Shown: positions 7,282-14,547 of the stretch, piece after piece
Layout: each line of letters begins with the position of its first letter
How positions within the stretch are numbered: the stretch's first letter is position 1
Source: Promethearchaeota archaeon
Lineage (GTDB): Archaea; Asgardarchaeota; Lokiarchaeia; Sigynarchaeales; SOKP01
Assembly (NCBI GenBank): GCA_004524515.1
Contig: SDNV01000057.1
Span: 1 to 17,166 of the forward strand
Length of the DNA: 17,166 nt
Direction: 5' to 3'
Program-made: the position numbers and the translations under genes
Notes under the pieces: model-generated
The model's database searches: none
Seen by the model: only the letters and a program-made list of their open reading frames with translations
Told to the model about the DNA's origin: nothing

Positions 7282-7494
7282 TTAATCGGTCATAATCATT
7301 ACATTTGAAGCCTTTATCACCGCAGATACTTGTTTCCCCTCTTTAAGACCTAATCTTTCAGCAGACGACTTTGTTATGATAGAAACTATTTCATTTCCTC
7401 CAGGTAACTCCACAATTATTTCAGAGTTTACCGCTCCATGTACCACTTTTTTAACTTTTCCTTTTAAAACATTTCTTGCACTTATGGATGTCAT
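7282..7494 (-). CDS. mop: Molbindin, TOBE-domain molybdopterin/oxyanion-binding protein (Mop)
   Basis: The 70-residue protein is a single TOBE (Mop) domain: 'ISARNVLKGKVKKVVHGAVNSE', here seen in two parts around K10 and V16, then 'ELPGGNEIVSIITKSSAERLGLKEG' as the central region and 'AVIKASNVMI' at the end. Molbindins form oligomers that bind molybdate or tungstate in the cytoplasm and are thought to buffer oxyanion. The frame extends 13 codons further upstream, but that stretch is AT-rich and off-family; the internal ATG at 7494 gives the usual Mop start and length. It is convergent with the cofactor operon, so it has its own promoter. Confidence 0.93.
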   Translation of the reverse strand: MTSISARNVLKGKVKKVVHGAVNSEIIVELPGGNEIVSIITKSSAERLGLKEGKQVSAVIKASNVMIMTD

Positions 7495-7628
7495 AATTAT
7501 AATAAAAAAAATTATGCTTAAATTCATTTCCACAATAATGTATTAAAACAAAATGAAAATTAATAAAATTCTCAAAAGTCGAATTAGTCTATTATTTATG
7601 ATTTATAACCAATAAAAATTAGTTAAAA

Positions 7629-7662
7629 ATCATCATTTTTTACGATGATATTAATGATATTA
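7629..7662. promoter_or_regulatory. Inverted repeat and 9-bp tandem repeat between mop and the UPF0175-like gene
   Basis: ATCATC (7629-7634) and GATGAT (7644-7649) form a 6-bp inverted repeat. Overlapping it, ATGATATTA occurs twice in tandem (7645-7653 and 7654-7662). The cluster sits between divergent starts and could be a binding site, but AT-richness makes chance plausible. Confidence 0.3.
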
Positions 7663-7716
7663 GAATATATTATGTAATCAAGTTGAAATTTACATAAAAA
7701 TTAATATCTGAATTTC

Positions 7717-7724
7717 TTATAAAT
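7717..7724 (+). promoter_or_regulatory. Putative TATA box of the UPF0175-like gene
   Basis: 'TTATAAAT' lies 29-36 nt before the ATG at 7753, the spacing expected for a leaderless or nearly leaderless archaeal transcript. Confidence 0.45.
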
Positions 7725-7752
7725 TATTGAATAATAATTTAGTAGATTTATT

Positions 7753-7977
7753 ATGGTACAAAAAAGTGATACGAAACAGTATTGGTTTAATCAAGAAGAT
7801 TTACTAAGACCTATTGATTGGAAATATCTTGAGTCACTTCCAAAATCCGTTCAAGATGCCTTTGAGTTATACATGAGAGGAAATATATCATTCGGAAAAG
7901 CTTCTGAAATTGCACATTTATCTTATCGTGAAATGGACCTAATTCGTGCTAAAGCTAGAATTCCAATGCATGTATAA
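7753..7977 (+). CDS. Small UPF0175-like protein (putative antitoxin or DNA-binding)
   Basis: This 74-residue protein ends in a segment that matches the C-terminal motif of UPF0175 proteins: 'LYMRGNISFGKASEIAHLS' followed by 'YREMDLIRAKARIPMHV'. The family pattern is a Y-x-x-G-x-I-S-x-x-x-A-x-x-x-x-x-L-S helix pair and a final 'GIP'-like end. UPF0175 members are small, often antitoxin-like and next to PIN or DUF3368 toxins. The N-terminal half ('YWFNQEDLLRPIDWKYLESLP') is less typical. Here the gene stands alone on the plus strand; the nearest toxin-like gene is the PIN gene on the opposite strand, which already has an RHH partner. The ATG follows a good TATA-like element. Family similarity is motif-based only. 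Confidence 0.6.
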   Translation: MVQKSDTKQYWFNQEDLLRPIDWKYLESLPKSVQDAFELYMRGNISFGKASEIAHLSYREMDLIRAKARIPMHV

Positions 7978-8182
7978 GAAATATTACTTCAATAATCTCT
8001 GAAATTTCTGACATCTTACTTTTTTCTAAATTTACAGGCAAAAAAAATAATTATATTAAAGATTTTTATAATATGATCTATTTCTAAAATTTTTTATTAA
8101 TATTAGCAGTTATTTTTATAAAGAACTTTAATTTATAAATTATTTATTAAGTAGCATCATTTTCTGATAATTATTATTTGTT

Positions 8183-8611
8183 TTATTGTTCAGAGCGCTT
8201 TTCTAATCGCTCAAGTATATCTATCGTTTTATAAACTTGTATTTTATCTTGCTTATTAAAATGTTTATCATTTGTCCATATTCCATCATTTTCTATTGAT
8301 AAAGCTAATGCCACAAACTGTGTATCTTTTTCATCAATATCTTTCATGATCTCCTTTCCAGCATTTAATTTTTCTTCATATTCATAAATTGGAACTAAAT
8401 AAATATTCTCAAGTAAAGTGTTTAGAATTTTTTTTATCTCATCTTCACTTAGTTTCGACTTTTGGCTTATATAAGGGAGATATTTATTAATCTCACTCAA
8501 AACTATCTCAGGTAAATAAAGATCGAAAGATTCATTGAGGATAATTTCTCTAGTTTTAGAGTCTTTTAATAGACTTGAGATTAAGATATTTGTATCAATA
8601 ATAAGCTTCAT
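8183..8611 (-). CDS. PIN-domain ribonuclease toxin (VapC-like)
   Basis: The 142-residue product is a PIN-domain protein, a Mg-dependent RNase fold used by VapC-type toxins. The acidic active-site set is visible: D6 in 'LIIDTNILISSLL', E40 in 'VLSEI', D96 in 'DEKDTQFVALAL', and D115 in 'IWTNDKHF'. Length and motif spacing are normal, so it looks intact. Its ATG overlaps the stop of the upstream RHH gene as ATGA (8608-8611), the standard arrangement for antitoxin-toxin pairs. Substrate RNA cannot be predicted from sequence. Confidence 0.9.
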   Translation of the reverse strand: MKLIIDTNILISSLLKDSKTREIILNESFDLYLPEIVLSEINKYLPYISQKSKLSEDEIKKILNTLLENIYLVPIYEYEEKLNAGKEIMKDIDEKDTQFVALALSIENDGIWTNDKHFNKQDKIQVYKTIDILERLEKRSEQ

Positions 8612-8850
8612 TTTTCTAATTTTTTAAGATAATCCTTATGCTTTTCCCAACTTTTTTTTGTTATTTCATTACTTATATCTTCTACATCACTAATTGTAAG
8701 CTTACTTTTAGAGGCAACCTTTTCAGTAATTTCAATTCTTTCAATATAGCGTTCTAATGCTGATTGAGCAATTGAATCCCATTTTATTTCTGGATATTTT
8801 TTCATCTTTTTATATAAAACTTCTGGAATTGTAAATTTTATTTCGGTCAT
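8608..8850 (-). CDS. Ribbon-helix-helix antitoxin (VapB-like)
   Basis: The 80-residue protein begins 'MTEIKFTIPEVLYKKM', a beta-ribbon followed by helix as in RHH (MetJ/Arc) regulators. 'IKWDSIAQSALERYIERIE' forms the second helix. The remaining charged, helical C-terminal region is the likely toxin-binding part. A TTG at 8859 would add three residues, but the ATG at 8850 gives the usual RHH start. It precedes and overlaps the PIN gene, and probably represses the pair by binding upstream DNA; a 16-bp palindrome about 100 nt upstream is one candidate site. The family call is strong for a protein this short. Confidence 0.85.
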   Translation of the reverse strand: MTEIKFTIPEVLYKKMKKYPEIKWDSIAQSALERYIERIEITEKVASKSKLTISDVEDISNEITKKSWEKHKDYLKKLEK

Positions 8851-8945
8851 ATTTAACAAATAATGAAAACAATATCTTAATTAATTAATTTTAATGATTT
8901 CTTAACTTATCTATTTTACTGATTGTTACCATATAATAATAAAAG

Positions 8946-8961
8946 AAGAATCATGATTCTT
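8946..8961. promoter_or_regulatory. Perfect 16-bp palindrome upstream of the RHH/PIN pair
   Basis: AAGAATCA joined directly to TGATTCTT is a perfect two-fold symmetric site without spacer. It lies 96 nt before the antitoxin start and about 180 nt beyond the AOR stop, in a 289-nt gene-free stretch (8851-9139) in which I see nothing else. RHH antitoxins bind palindromic operators, so it may control the pair. Confidence 0.4.
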
Positions 8962-9139
8962 ACTATTTCATTATTTTTTCTAAGTAGTCTTATCTAAATT
9001 CACTCTAATTTTATTTAATGGTAAATGAAAACATTGGTTATATTGATTTAGATATATATTGAATTTTATTTAATTCCTAAAATCATTATTATTTTTCCTA
9101 TCACTTTTCGAATATATCTTCAACGGATCGAACAAATAA

Positions 9140-11290
9140 TTATTGATAAGGTTTTATAACATGAATTAAATCATCGTAATCGATTTCTAGCTCTTTAATT
9201 AATTCGATTGTGGGGCAACCAAACGCATTCCATCCCCTTTTTAAATAAACTGCCTCTTGTAATTTGAAATACTGAATTTCTCTATTTTTTCTTAAAATTT
9301 CCATTTTTTCATCGATTGATTTCCCTTCAATATCAATTTCAAGCTCTTTTAGCTGTTCATCATATCTTTCTTGGCGACTTTCATATTCCATTTTAGTTAC
9401 TGGCCCCATAGCACGATAAGGAAGATTTGAATCGTGTTCTCTTAGCCCTTTTCCTTGACGAATATTAAAGATCCTTTGTAAATTATAGACTCTCTCTGAC
9501 ATCCTAATGAGATCATCTGGTTCTGATTTAATACCAGTGACTGCTGTGAAATAATCGGCATACCATTGAACATGCTGAGGGATTTTAGCTTGTAGCAATT
9601 CTCCCGCCATTTTAATGGGTAGATCAAAATTAGAGGGAGGAGGAACGTCATTCCATGGAAGCTTGCACAAACCACATAAACCAAACCATGTACGCCACAA
9701 AGGAAACCAGTATAGTGCTTTTGCTTTATCTTCAAAGGTAGGAATAGAATGTCGTACGATATCTTCGAAGATTAGCCATGCTTCATCATGCTGAGGTCCT
9801 TTATTTGTTAAACCATACCCTCCTTGTTGAGTAAGCGATTCCTTGGTTACATATTCTGAAAACTCTAATCCTTTATGCTCCATCCCGATATCTTGAAGAA
9901 ATTGTGGATCTCCCCCATATTCTTCAGCAAATTTCTTTTTCATTCTTTTTATTCCTTGTCCAACCACTAAGCCAAATCCTTCACCTTTCGCCATTTGATG
10001 TATCAATTCGATTGCCGCTTCCGCATTTCCGAAATTCAATTCAAGTCCGCCTGTAATTTCTTTATTAAGAATCCCCTCCTCATAACATTCCATTACAAAT
10101 GCGATTCCTGTTCCTACGCCTATCGTGTCAAGTCCATAGGTATCACAATAAAAATTTGCTTCTAATACCCATTTTGGATCCCAGATCCCCCAATTTGAAC
10201 CACAACCAGCTATTGTCTCGTATTCTGGTCCATCTACAATCACTTCTTTACCCTTAAAAGGTCCAGTCATGACTTTGTAGCCGGGGGTCCAATGAGAACA
10301 GCTTACAGAACAGCCATGCCAACAACCGTCTGCTCCTTTTCCTGTGGTTTCTCCAAAAATTTCAAACCACACTTGACGACCATAGGGAATATTTTTATCC
10401 TTTATTTCCCGATGTTGACCAAATCTGAAATTCTCTGTAGGCAGCAAATCTGTAATGTTCATTATATCTGGTAAATATCCCGTTCCGACAAATCGCATCT
10501 GATTCATTGAGGGATCATATTCAATGATTTCTTTCTTATGTTTTTTTCCTATTTCTAATAATTTCTCGGGATCAGCAGGATCATTTTTTTTAACATCATA
10601 TATAGGTGCTCTACATACCATCGCTTTAATATTTTTATCGGCAAATACACTTCCTATCCCCCCTCTGCCTGCCTGTTTACAGGATGCCCATTTTCTTTTC
10701 CGTTGATACCAAGAAGAGTTTAGCATCCCCCATCGAGTAAATTTTGCTGCAGGACCAGTGCTTACAACTGATACAAGTTGCTTTTCTTTCTCACTTGTAT
10801 CCTTAGCGTATTTTTCAGTAAGTTGTTGAGTGAGCAAATGCGAATAGTCAGAAATATTCTCGGACGATTCAACTGTTTCTATGCGAATAGTATGATCTTG
10901 TCCGTTGATGAAGATTATTACGTCCTGTTCAGCTTTTCCTTGTATTTCTAACGCATCGAAACCAGAATATTTTAAATACGGTCCAAAATGGCCTCCTACA
11001 TTACTATCCACCACAATATCTGTTAAAGGAGATATAGCTGTGACTATAGATTTACCTCCACCAGGATAATAGGTGCTTGCTCCTAAAGGTCCTGTTGCCC
11101 AACATATTTCATTCTCAGGATCATTCCATTTTACAACTCGATCCTTTGGAAGCGAATTCCACATGAGCCAAAGATCGAATCCCCTGCCTCCAATAAATTT
11201 TTCTTTCATTTCTTGGGAAACAGGTTTAATCAGAATTTCATTGGTAGTTAGATTTATGTAAAGAGTTCGGTTGGTATAACCTCTTTCCAT
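9140..11290 (-). CDS. Aldehyde ferredoxin oxidoreductase family tungstopterin enzyme
   Basis: This 716-residue protein belongs to the AOR family, which uses a W-bis-pyranopterin and one [4Fe-4S] cluster, usually to oxidise aldehydes with ferredoxin as acceptor. The N-terminal AOR fold shows 'NRTLYINLTTNEI' (7-19), 'FIGGRGF' (32-38), 'GPLGASTYYPGGGKS' (67-81), 'SNVGGHFGPYLKYSGFDAL' (96-114) and 'GRGGIGSVFADKNIKAM' (208-224). Cluster cysteines are C323, C327 and C331 ('CWHGCSVSC') plus C542 ('GLCKL'). The spacing is C-x3-C-x3-C, not the C-x2-C-x3-C of Pyrococcus AOR. 'GPEYETI' and 'YGLDTIGVGTGIAF' follow. I chose the ATG at 11290 because it gives the family N-terminus and leaves room for a TATA box; a GTG at 11335 is possible. 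Substrate unknown. Confidence 0.92.
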   Translation of the reverse strand: MERGYTNRTLYINLTTNEILIKPVSQEMKEKFIGGRGFDLWLMWNSLPKDRVVKWNDPENEICWATGPLGASTYYPGGGKSIVTAISPLTDIVVDSNVGGHFGPYLKYSGFDALEIQGKAEQDVIIFINGQDHTIRIETVESSENISDYSHLLTQQLTEKYAKDTSEKEKQLVSVVSTGPAAKFTRWGMLNSSWYQRKRKWASCKQAGRGGIGSVFADKNIKAMVCRAPIYDVKKNDPADPEKLLEIGKKHKKEIIEYDPSMNQMRFVGTGYLPDIMNITDLLPTENFRFGQHREIKDKNIPYGRQVWFEIFGETTGKGADGCWHGCSVSCSHWTPGYKVMTGPFKGKEVIVDGPEYETIAGCGSNWGIWDPKWVLEANFYCDTYGLDTIGVGTGIAFVMECYEEGILNKEITGGLELNFGNAEAAIELIHQMAKGEGFGLVVGQGIKRMKKKFAEEYGGDPQFLQDIGMEHKGLEFSEYVTKESLTQQGGYGLTNKGPQHDEAWLIFEDIVRHSIPTFEDKAKALYWFPLWRTWFGLCGLCKLPWNDVPPPSNFDLPIKMAGELLQAKIPQHVQWYADYFTAVTGIKSEPDDLIRMSERVYNLQRIFNIRQGKGLREHDSNLPYRAMGPVTKMEYESRQERYDEQLKELEIDIEGKSIDEKMEILRKNREIQYFKLQEAVYLKRGWNAFGCPTIELIKELEIDYDDLIHVIKPYQ

Positions 11291-11346
11291 AGGTCTATGA
11301 TTATATTTTTTTTCTGTTAAAATCAAGAGCTTCACATTTTCAATTG

Positions 11347-11354
11347 ATATAAAA
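11347..11354 (-). promoter_or_regulatory. Putative TATA box of the AOR-family gene
   Basis: On the minus strand this reads 'TTTTATAT', about 57-64 nt before the ATG at 11290. Initiation about 25 nt downstream would fall near 11325, inside the longer frame, which supports the shorter start. Confidence 0.4.
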
Positions 11355-11363
11355 TTTTATTAA

Positions 11364-11394
11364 AAAGTAACTAAAAAAATACTCTAATAAAAAT
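11364..11394 (-). terminator. T-rich terminator region after the alpha/beta-hydrolase gene
   Basis: The minus strand has three T-runs of 5-7 bases within 40 nt of the hydrolase stop, with no stem. Such T-stretches can end archaeal transcription, separating this gene from the AOR gene downstream. Confidence 0.35.
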
Positions 11395-11399
11395 TAAGT

Positions 11400-13445
11400 T
11401 TAAGATTTATCTCTAATAGGAGATTTTTTTATTCTGAACCATCGGTCTAGATTATACCAATGTGTTTTTACAGTTCGAATCCCAAGATTAGTTTGATAAT
11501 TGCGTTTCCAAATACTTATTGCTATAAGTAATGCAGAACTGAAAATCATCAAATAAATCCCAATACCAAGATTAATTCTTCCAAAATTGCCAAATAATGT
11601 AGAAGGATCGTTCATAGATCCAAAAAACAATATTATCATTAAAATCATTAATAATGGATATATCATTTTTAATATACTAGAAGGAATTGGTTTCAATAAA
11701 CTGATATGAAAAGATAAGATCCACAATATAAAAAATATCGCAGTAAGATATGGAGCAATAGCTCCAAATTGAGCTCTCCATGTAAAAACATTGTTAAAAA
11801 CATATATACCTGTCCAAGTCATACCACTTTCCTCAAATACAATTTGTGGTAAAATTAATGAATAAAAGAAAAGTAATTCTGCGCATATAATCATAAAAAA
11901 TTCTAAAATCAACATCTTTTTAGCTTTTGGTTGTACTTCTGGGTTTAATTCTTTGTAATTCTTCTTAAATCTCCTCCAAATTAAATATATAGCTGGAATA
12001 GAGATAAAACTAATAAGTAAAAAGTAAAAAATAAAGGTAAAATTACTTTTTAACATTCCAGGTGTAAAAATTGTAGATGAAAACCAAACCTCTTCATCTC
12101 CTTCAATATTAATAATTAAATAATAGTCCACTTTCGAATTAACGATTCCAGGGCCTATGATCCCGTCCCATGTGTCACTTTTTGATTTTTTAAGGTTTAT
12201 TCTATTCCAAGAAGAGCCAATAATATCAATATATTTATAACAGATTTGAACTGATTCTATTTCCCTGGACGAATCTATATTAATTTCAACTTTTAAATGA
12301 TCTCCGGCAATACTACGAATTCTGTTTTGATCCTTTAGTTCAATTTTAGGGGGCGATGGTCCACCATTAATGACATACTCTATAAAATATTCTGCTGTGT
12401 CACCAAAACCAGGACATACATGATGTTCATCAGGTAAAATTTGTAAAAATGCATCATCCTTATTTTGAATTGCTTCATATGTGCCTATAATACTATGATA
12501 ATGAAAGAATTCATCATTTGTACCAATTACAAATAAAATAGGAGGTAATTTTTCTGATTTTAGATAATAAATAGGATCAAACCTCTTATTCTGCTTATCC
12601 CAGAAATCTTCGTCATCAGCCAAATTTTGAGCATTTTCTCCCCAAACCCAAAATAACAGCTTTGTAGGATCTTCTAAAGTATTTTCTAAATCTCCCACAG
12701 CTATAAAAGGTAACGCTCCAGCAATTCTTTCTCCACAAATGCTAGATAACCATATTGTATTTAAGCCTCCGTAAGAAGAGCCAGAGACAAGAATTTTAGA
12801 AGCATCCACAAATTCAAGATTTTCTAATAGCCTTAAACCTTGGATTGCCCCACAAAGCGTCAAATAATTGTGAGCTGCTTCATTGTACTCATCATCCTCA
12901 TCATAAAAAAAATTGTTCGGTTCTGGCTCATCTCCTTCAGAATCTCCATGACCTGGGTGAGAATGACATAGAACTATAAAGCCATCTTCTAATAAGGGAT
13001 AAGCAAATTCTTTAAATTGTTCGGCATCATTACCTAACCCATGCATAAATAAACAAGCGGGATTTTTAACCTTAATTTCATCAGGATAAAGAAGGTAGCC
13101 ATGTAAAGTAATGGTCGAGTGTTTTGCTCCAACCCAATTTGGTGATTCAAATTCAATCTCTTGAATAGAGAATTCATATTCTTTTTTTGAAGAGGGATTT
13201 TTATAATCTAAATCTTCCATTTCTCCATATTTAATATTTAAAGGAGTATTATTAACACGTTCAATCTCTTGATTCCAAAATTCTAAAATATCGAAATCAT
13301 CATCATCGTCGTCATTATTATGAGAGGCTTTAGAATTAGGGATATAACTATTTTTTAAATCATAATAAGTAAATATACTATTGATAATTAGGAATAAACT
13401 GGTTAAAACTAAAAATATTACGAGAGAGATTTTAAAATTCTTCAA
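11400..13445 (-). CDS. Membrane-anchored alpha/beta-hydrolase (esterase or peptidase-like) with C-terminal membrane bundle
   Basis: The 681-residue protein starts with a membrane anchor (about 6-28) and an acidic linker with six aspartates (45-50). An alpha/beta-hydrolase domain follows (about 90-360): 'LFMHGLGND' (132-140), 'GHGDSEGD' (165-172), nucleophile S224 in 'GSSYGG', D311 in 'GTNDEFF', and H341/H342 in 'PDEHHV', a complete triad. Then comes a beta-rich, Ig-like segment (about 365-460) and roughly five membrane helices (469-490, 511-533, 562-583, 591-609, 624-645) with a short basic tail. The catalytic domain is probably outside the cell. The substrate could be an ester or a peptide; no finer family is recognisable. 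The start is a TTG at 13445, the only usual start before the signal anchor, so it is uncertain. Transcribed away from the moxR gene. Confidence 0.8.
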   Translation of the reverse strand: MKNFKISLVIFLVLTSLFLIINSIFTYYDLKNSYIPNSKASHNNDDDDDDFDILEFWNQEIERVNNTPLNIKYGEMEDLDYKNPSSKKEYEFSIQEIEFESPNWVGAKHSTITLHGYLLYPDEIKVKNPACLFMHGLGNDAEQFKEFAYPLLEDGFIVLCHSHPGHGDSEGDEPEPNNFFYDEDDEYNEAAHNYLTLCGAIQGLRLLENLEFVDASKILVSGSSYGGLNTIWLSSICGERIAGALPFIAVGDLENTLEDPTKLLFWVWGENAQNLADDEDFWDKQNKRFDPIYYLKSEKLPPILFVIGTNDEFFHYHSIIGTYEAIQNKDDAFLQILPDEHHVCPGFGDTAEYFIEYVINGGPSPPKIELKDQNRIRSIAGDHLKVEINIDSSREIESVQICYKYIDIIGSSWNRINLKKSKSDTWDGIIGPGIVNSKVDYYLIINIEGDEEVWFSSTIFTPGMLKSNFTFIFYFLLISFISIPAIYLIWRRFKKNYKELNPEVQPKAKKMLILEFFMIICAELLFFYSLILPQIVFEESGMTWTGIYVFNNVFTWRAQFGAIAPYLTAIFFILWILSFHISLLKPIPSSILKMIYPLLMILMIILFFGSMNDPSTLFGNFGRINLGIGIYLMIFSSALLIAISIWKRNYQTNLGIRTVKTHWYNLDRWFRIKKSPIRDKS

Positions 13446-13594
13446 AATATCTATTAAATTACTAATAAGTTAATCAATTATACTAAGTATTATAATTAAT
13501 TTTGTTTTGGACTAATATAATTCTTTTTTATTATTATGATCAAATAACAAATAATAATCTAAAAAATTATTACACAAGGATTATTGATTATACT

Positions 13595-14467
13595 ATGGTA
13601 GAACTTGTCAAGGGAGTTAAAGAAATACAAGAGAAATATAGAATCATTGGGAGAACCGAGGAATTAAAAAAAATCATATTGGCTCATTCAATAGGCAAAA
13701 ATATTTTGATTGAAGGTGAAGTAGGTGTTGGGAAAACTACACTTGCTAACGCTGTTTCTTCATATTTCGATGCTAAATTTTACCGGATTGATTGTGCTGA
13801 AGAAACCCTAACCCATAATCTTATCGGATATTTTGATCCTCCATTAGTGATTGCTAAGGGATATATTGAGGATTCATATGTATACGGACCACTTTCGTCT
13901 GCTATGATGAATGGAGGCTGTTTATTCATCAATGAAATTAATCGAATGCCTGAAAGTACTCAAAATGTATTATTAACTGCTTTAGATGAGAAAATTTTAG
14001 AAATTCCTAAATTAAAAACTATTCAAGCTAATAGAGATTTCTTTGTTATTGCCACGTTAAATCCTTCAGCACATGTAGGAGTCACTGTTTTAGGAGAGGC
14101 CCTAAAAGATAGGTTTATATGGATTAAACTGGATTATCAGACTCCTGAAGAGGAAATTGAGATAATTAAACAAGAAGTAGATTTTGACAGTGAAAAAGAA
14201 AATCAAATCCCAGTACTTGCTCAAGAAATAATTCAAACCACAAGAAATGTCACTTCTATTCGAAGGGGGAGTTCAATTAGAGGCGCAATTGATTTAGCTG
14301 GGCTAATGACTCAATATGAACAAAAAAATAGTGCGCGAAACTGGATTGAAGCTGCGATAATGGCTCTTTACAACAAAATAGAACTAGAAGATGGAATAAA
14401 CAAATCCAAAAAAGAAATAATTGCCGATTTAGTTTTAGCTGTTTTAAATAAATCAGATTTTCAATAA
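13595..14467 (+). CDS. MoxR-family AAA+ ATPase
   Basis: MoxR ATPases work with VWA-domain partners as chaperones or metal-insertion factors. From the ATG at 13595 the product is 290 residues with Walker A 'GEVGVGKTT' (41-49), a Walker B 'CLFINEINR' (109-117) with E114, sensor-1 N156 in 'ATLNPS', and 'ALKDRF' (169-174) with a likely arginine finger. 'GYFDPP' and 'YGPLSSAMMNGG' between the Walker motifs are typical of the subfamily. A longer frame from a TTG at 13502 adds a tyrosine- and asparagine-rich stretch unlike the family. 'AAGGA' at 13576-13580 may be the ribosome-binding site. The following VWA gene completes the usual pair. The client is unknown; the AOR-like enzyme is one guess. Confidence 0.9.
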   Translation: MVELVKGVKEIQEKYRIIGRTEELKKIILAHSIGKNILIEGEVGVGKTTLANAVSSYFDAKFYRIDCAEETLTHNLIGYFDPPLVIAKGYIEDSYVYGPLSSAMMNGGCLFINEINRMPESTQNVLLTALDEKILEIPKLKTIQANRDFFVIATLNPSAHVGVTVLGEALKDRFIWIKLDYQTPEEEIEIIKQEVDFDSEKENQIPVLAQEIIQTTRNVTSIRRGSSIRGAIDLAGLMTQYEQKNSARNWIEAAIMALYNKIELEDGINKSKKEIIADLVLAVLNKSDFQ

Positions 14468-14547
14468 TCGATGATTTCTCTCAGGAAGAGTCCGAAGAGA
14501 TTGAGAAAAAGCGGCTCAATGTCAGATTAACTGAACAGCTCCCTGAT

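Noticed and set aside
7495..7533. Longer N-terminus for the mop gene with a hydrophobic lead that could look like a signal peptide
   Set aside because: The extra 13 residues come from AT-rich DNA; molbindins are cytoplasmic, about 70 residues long, and begin at the internal ATG.
9442..9735. Second minus-strand frame of 97 codons inside the AOR-family gene, and plus-strand frames at 10292-10706 and 11073-11261
   Set aside because: All overlap the clearly coding AOR frame and have no recognisable protein features.
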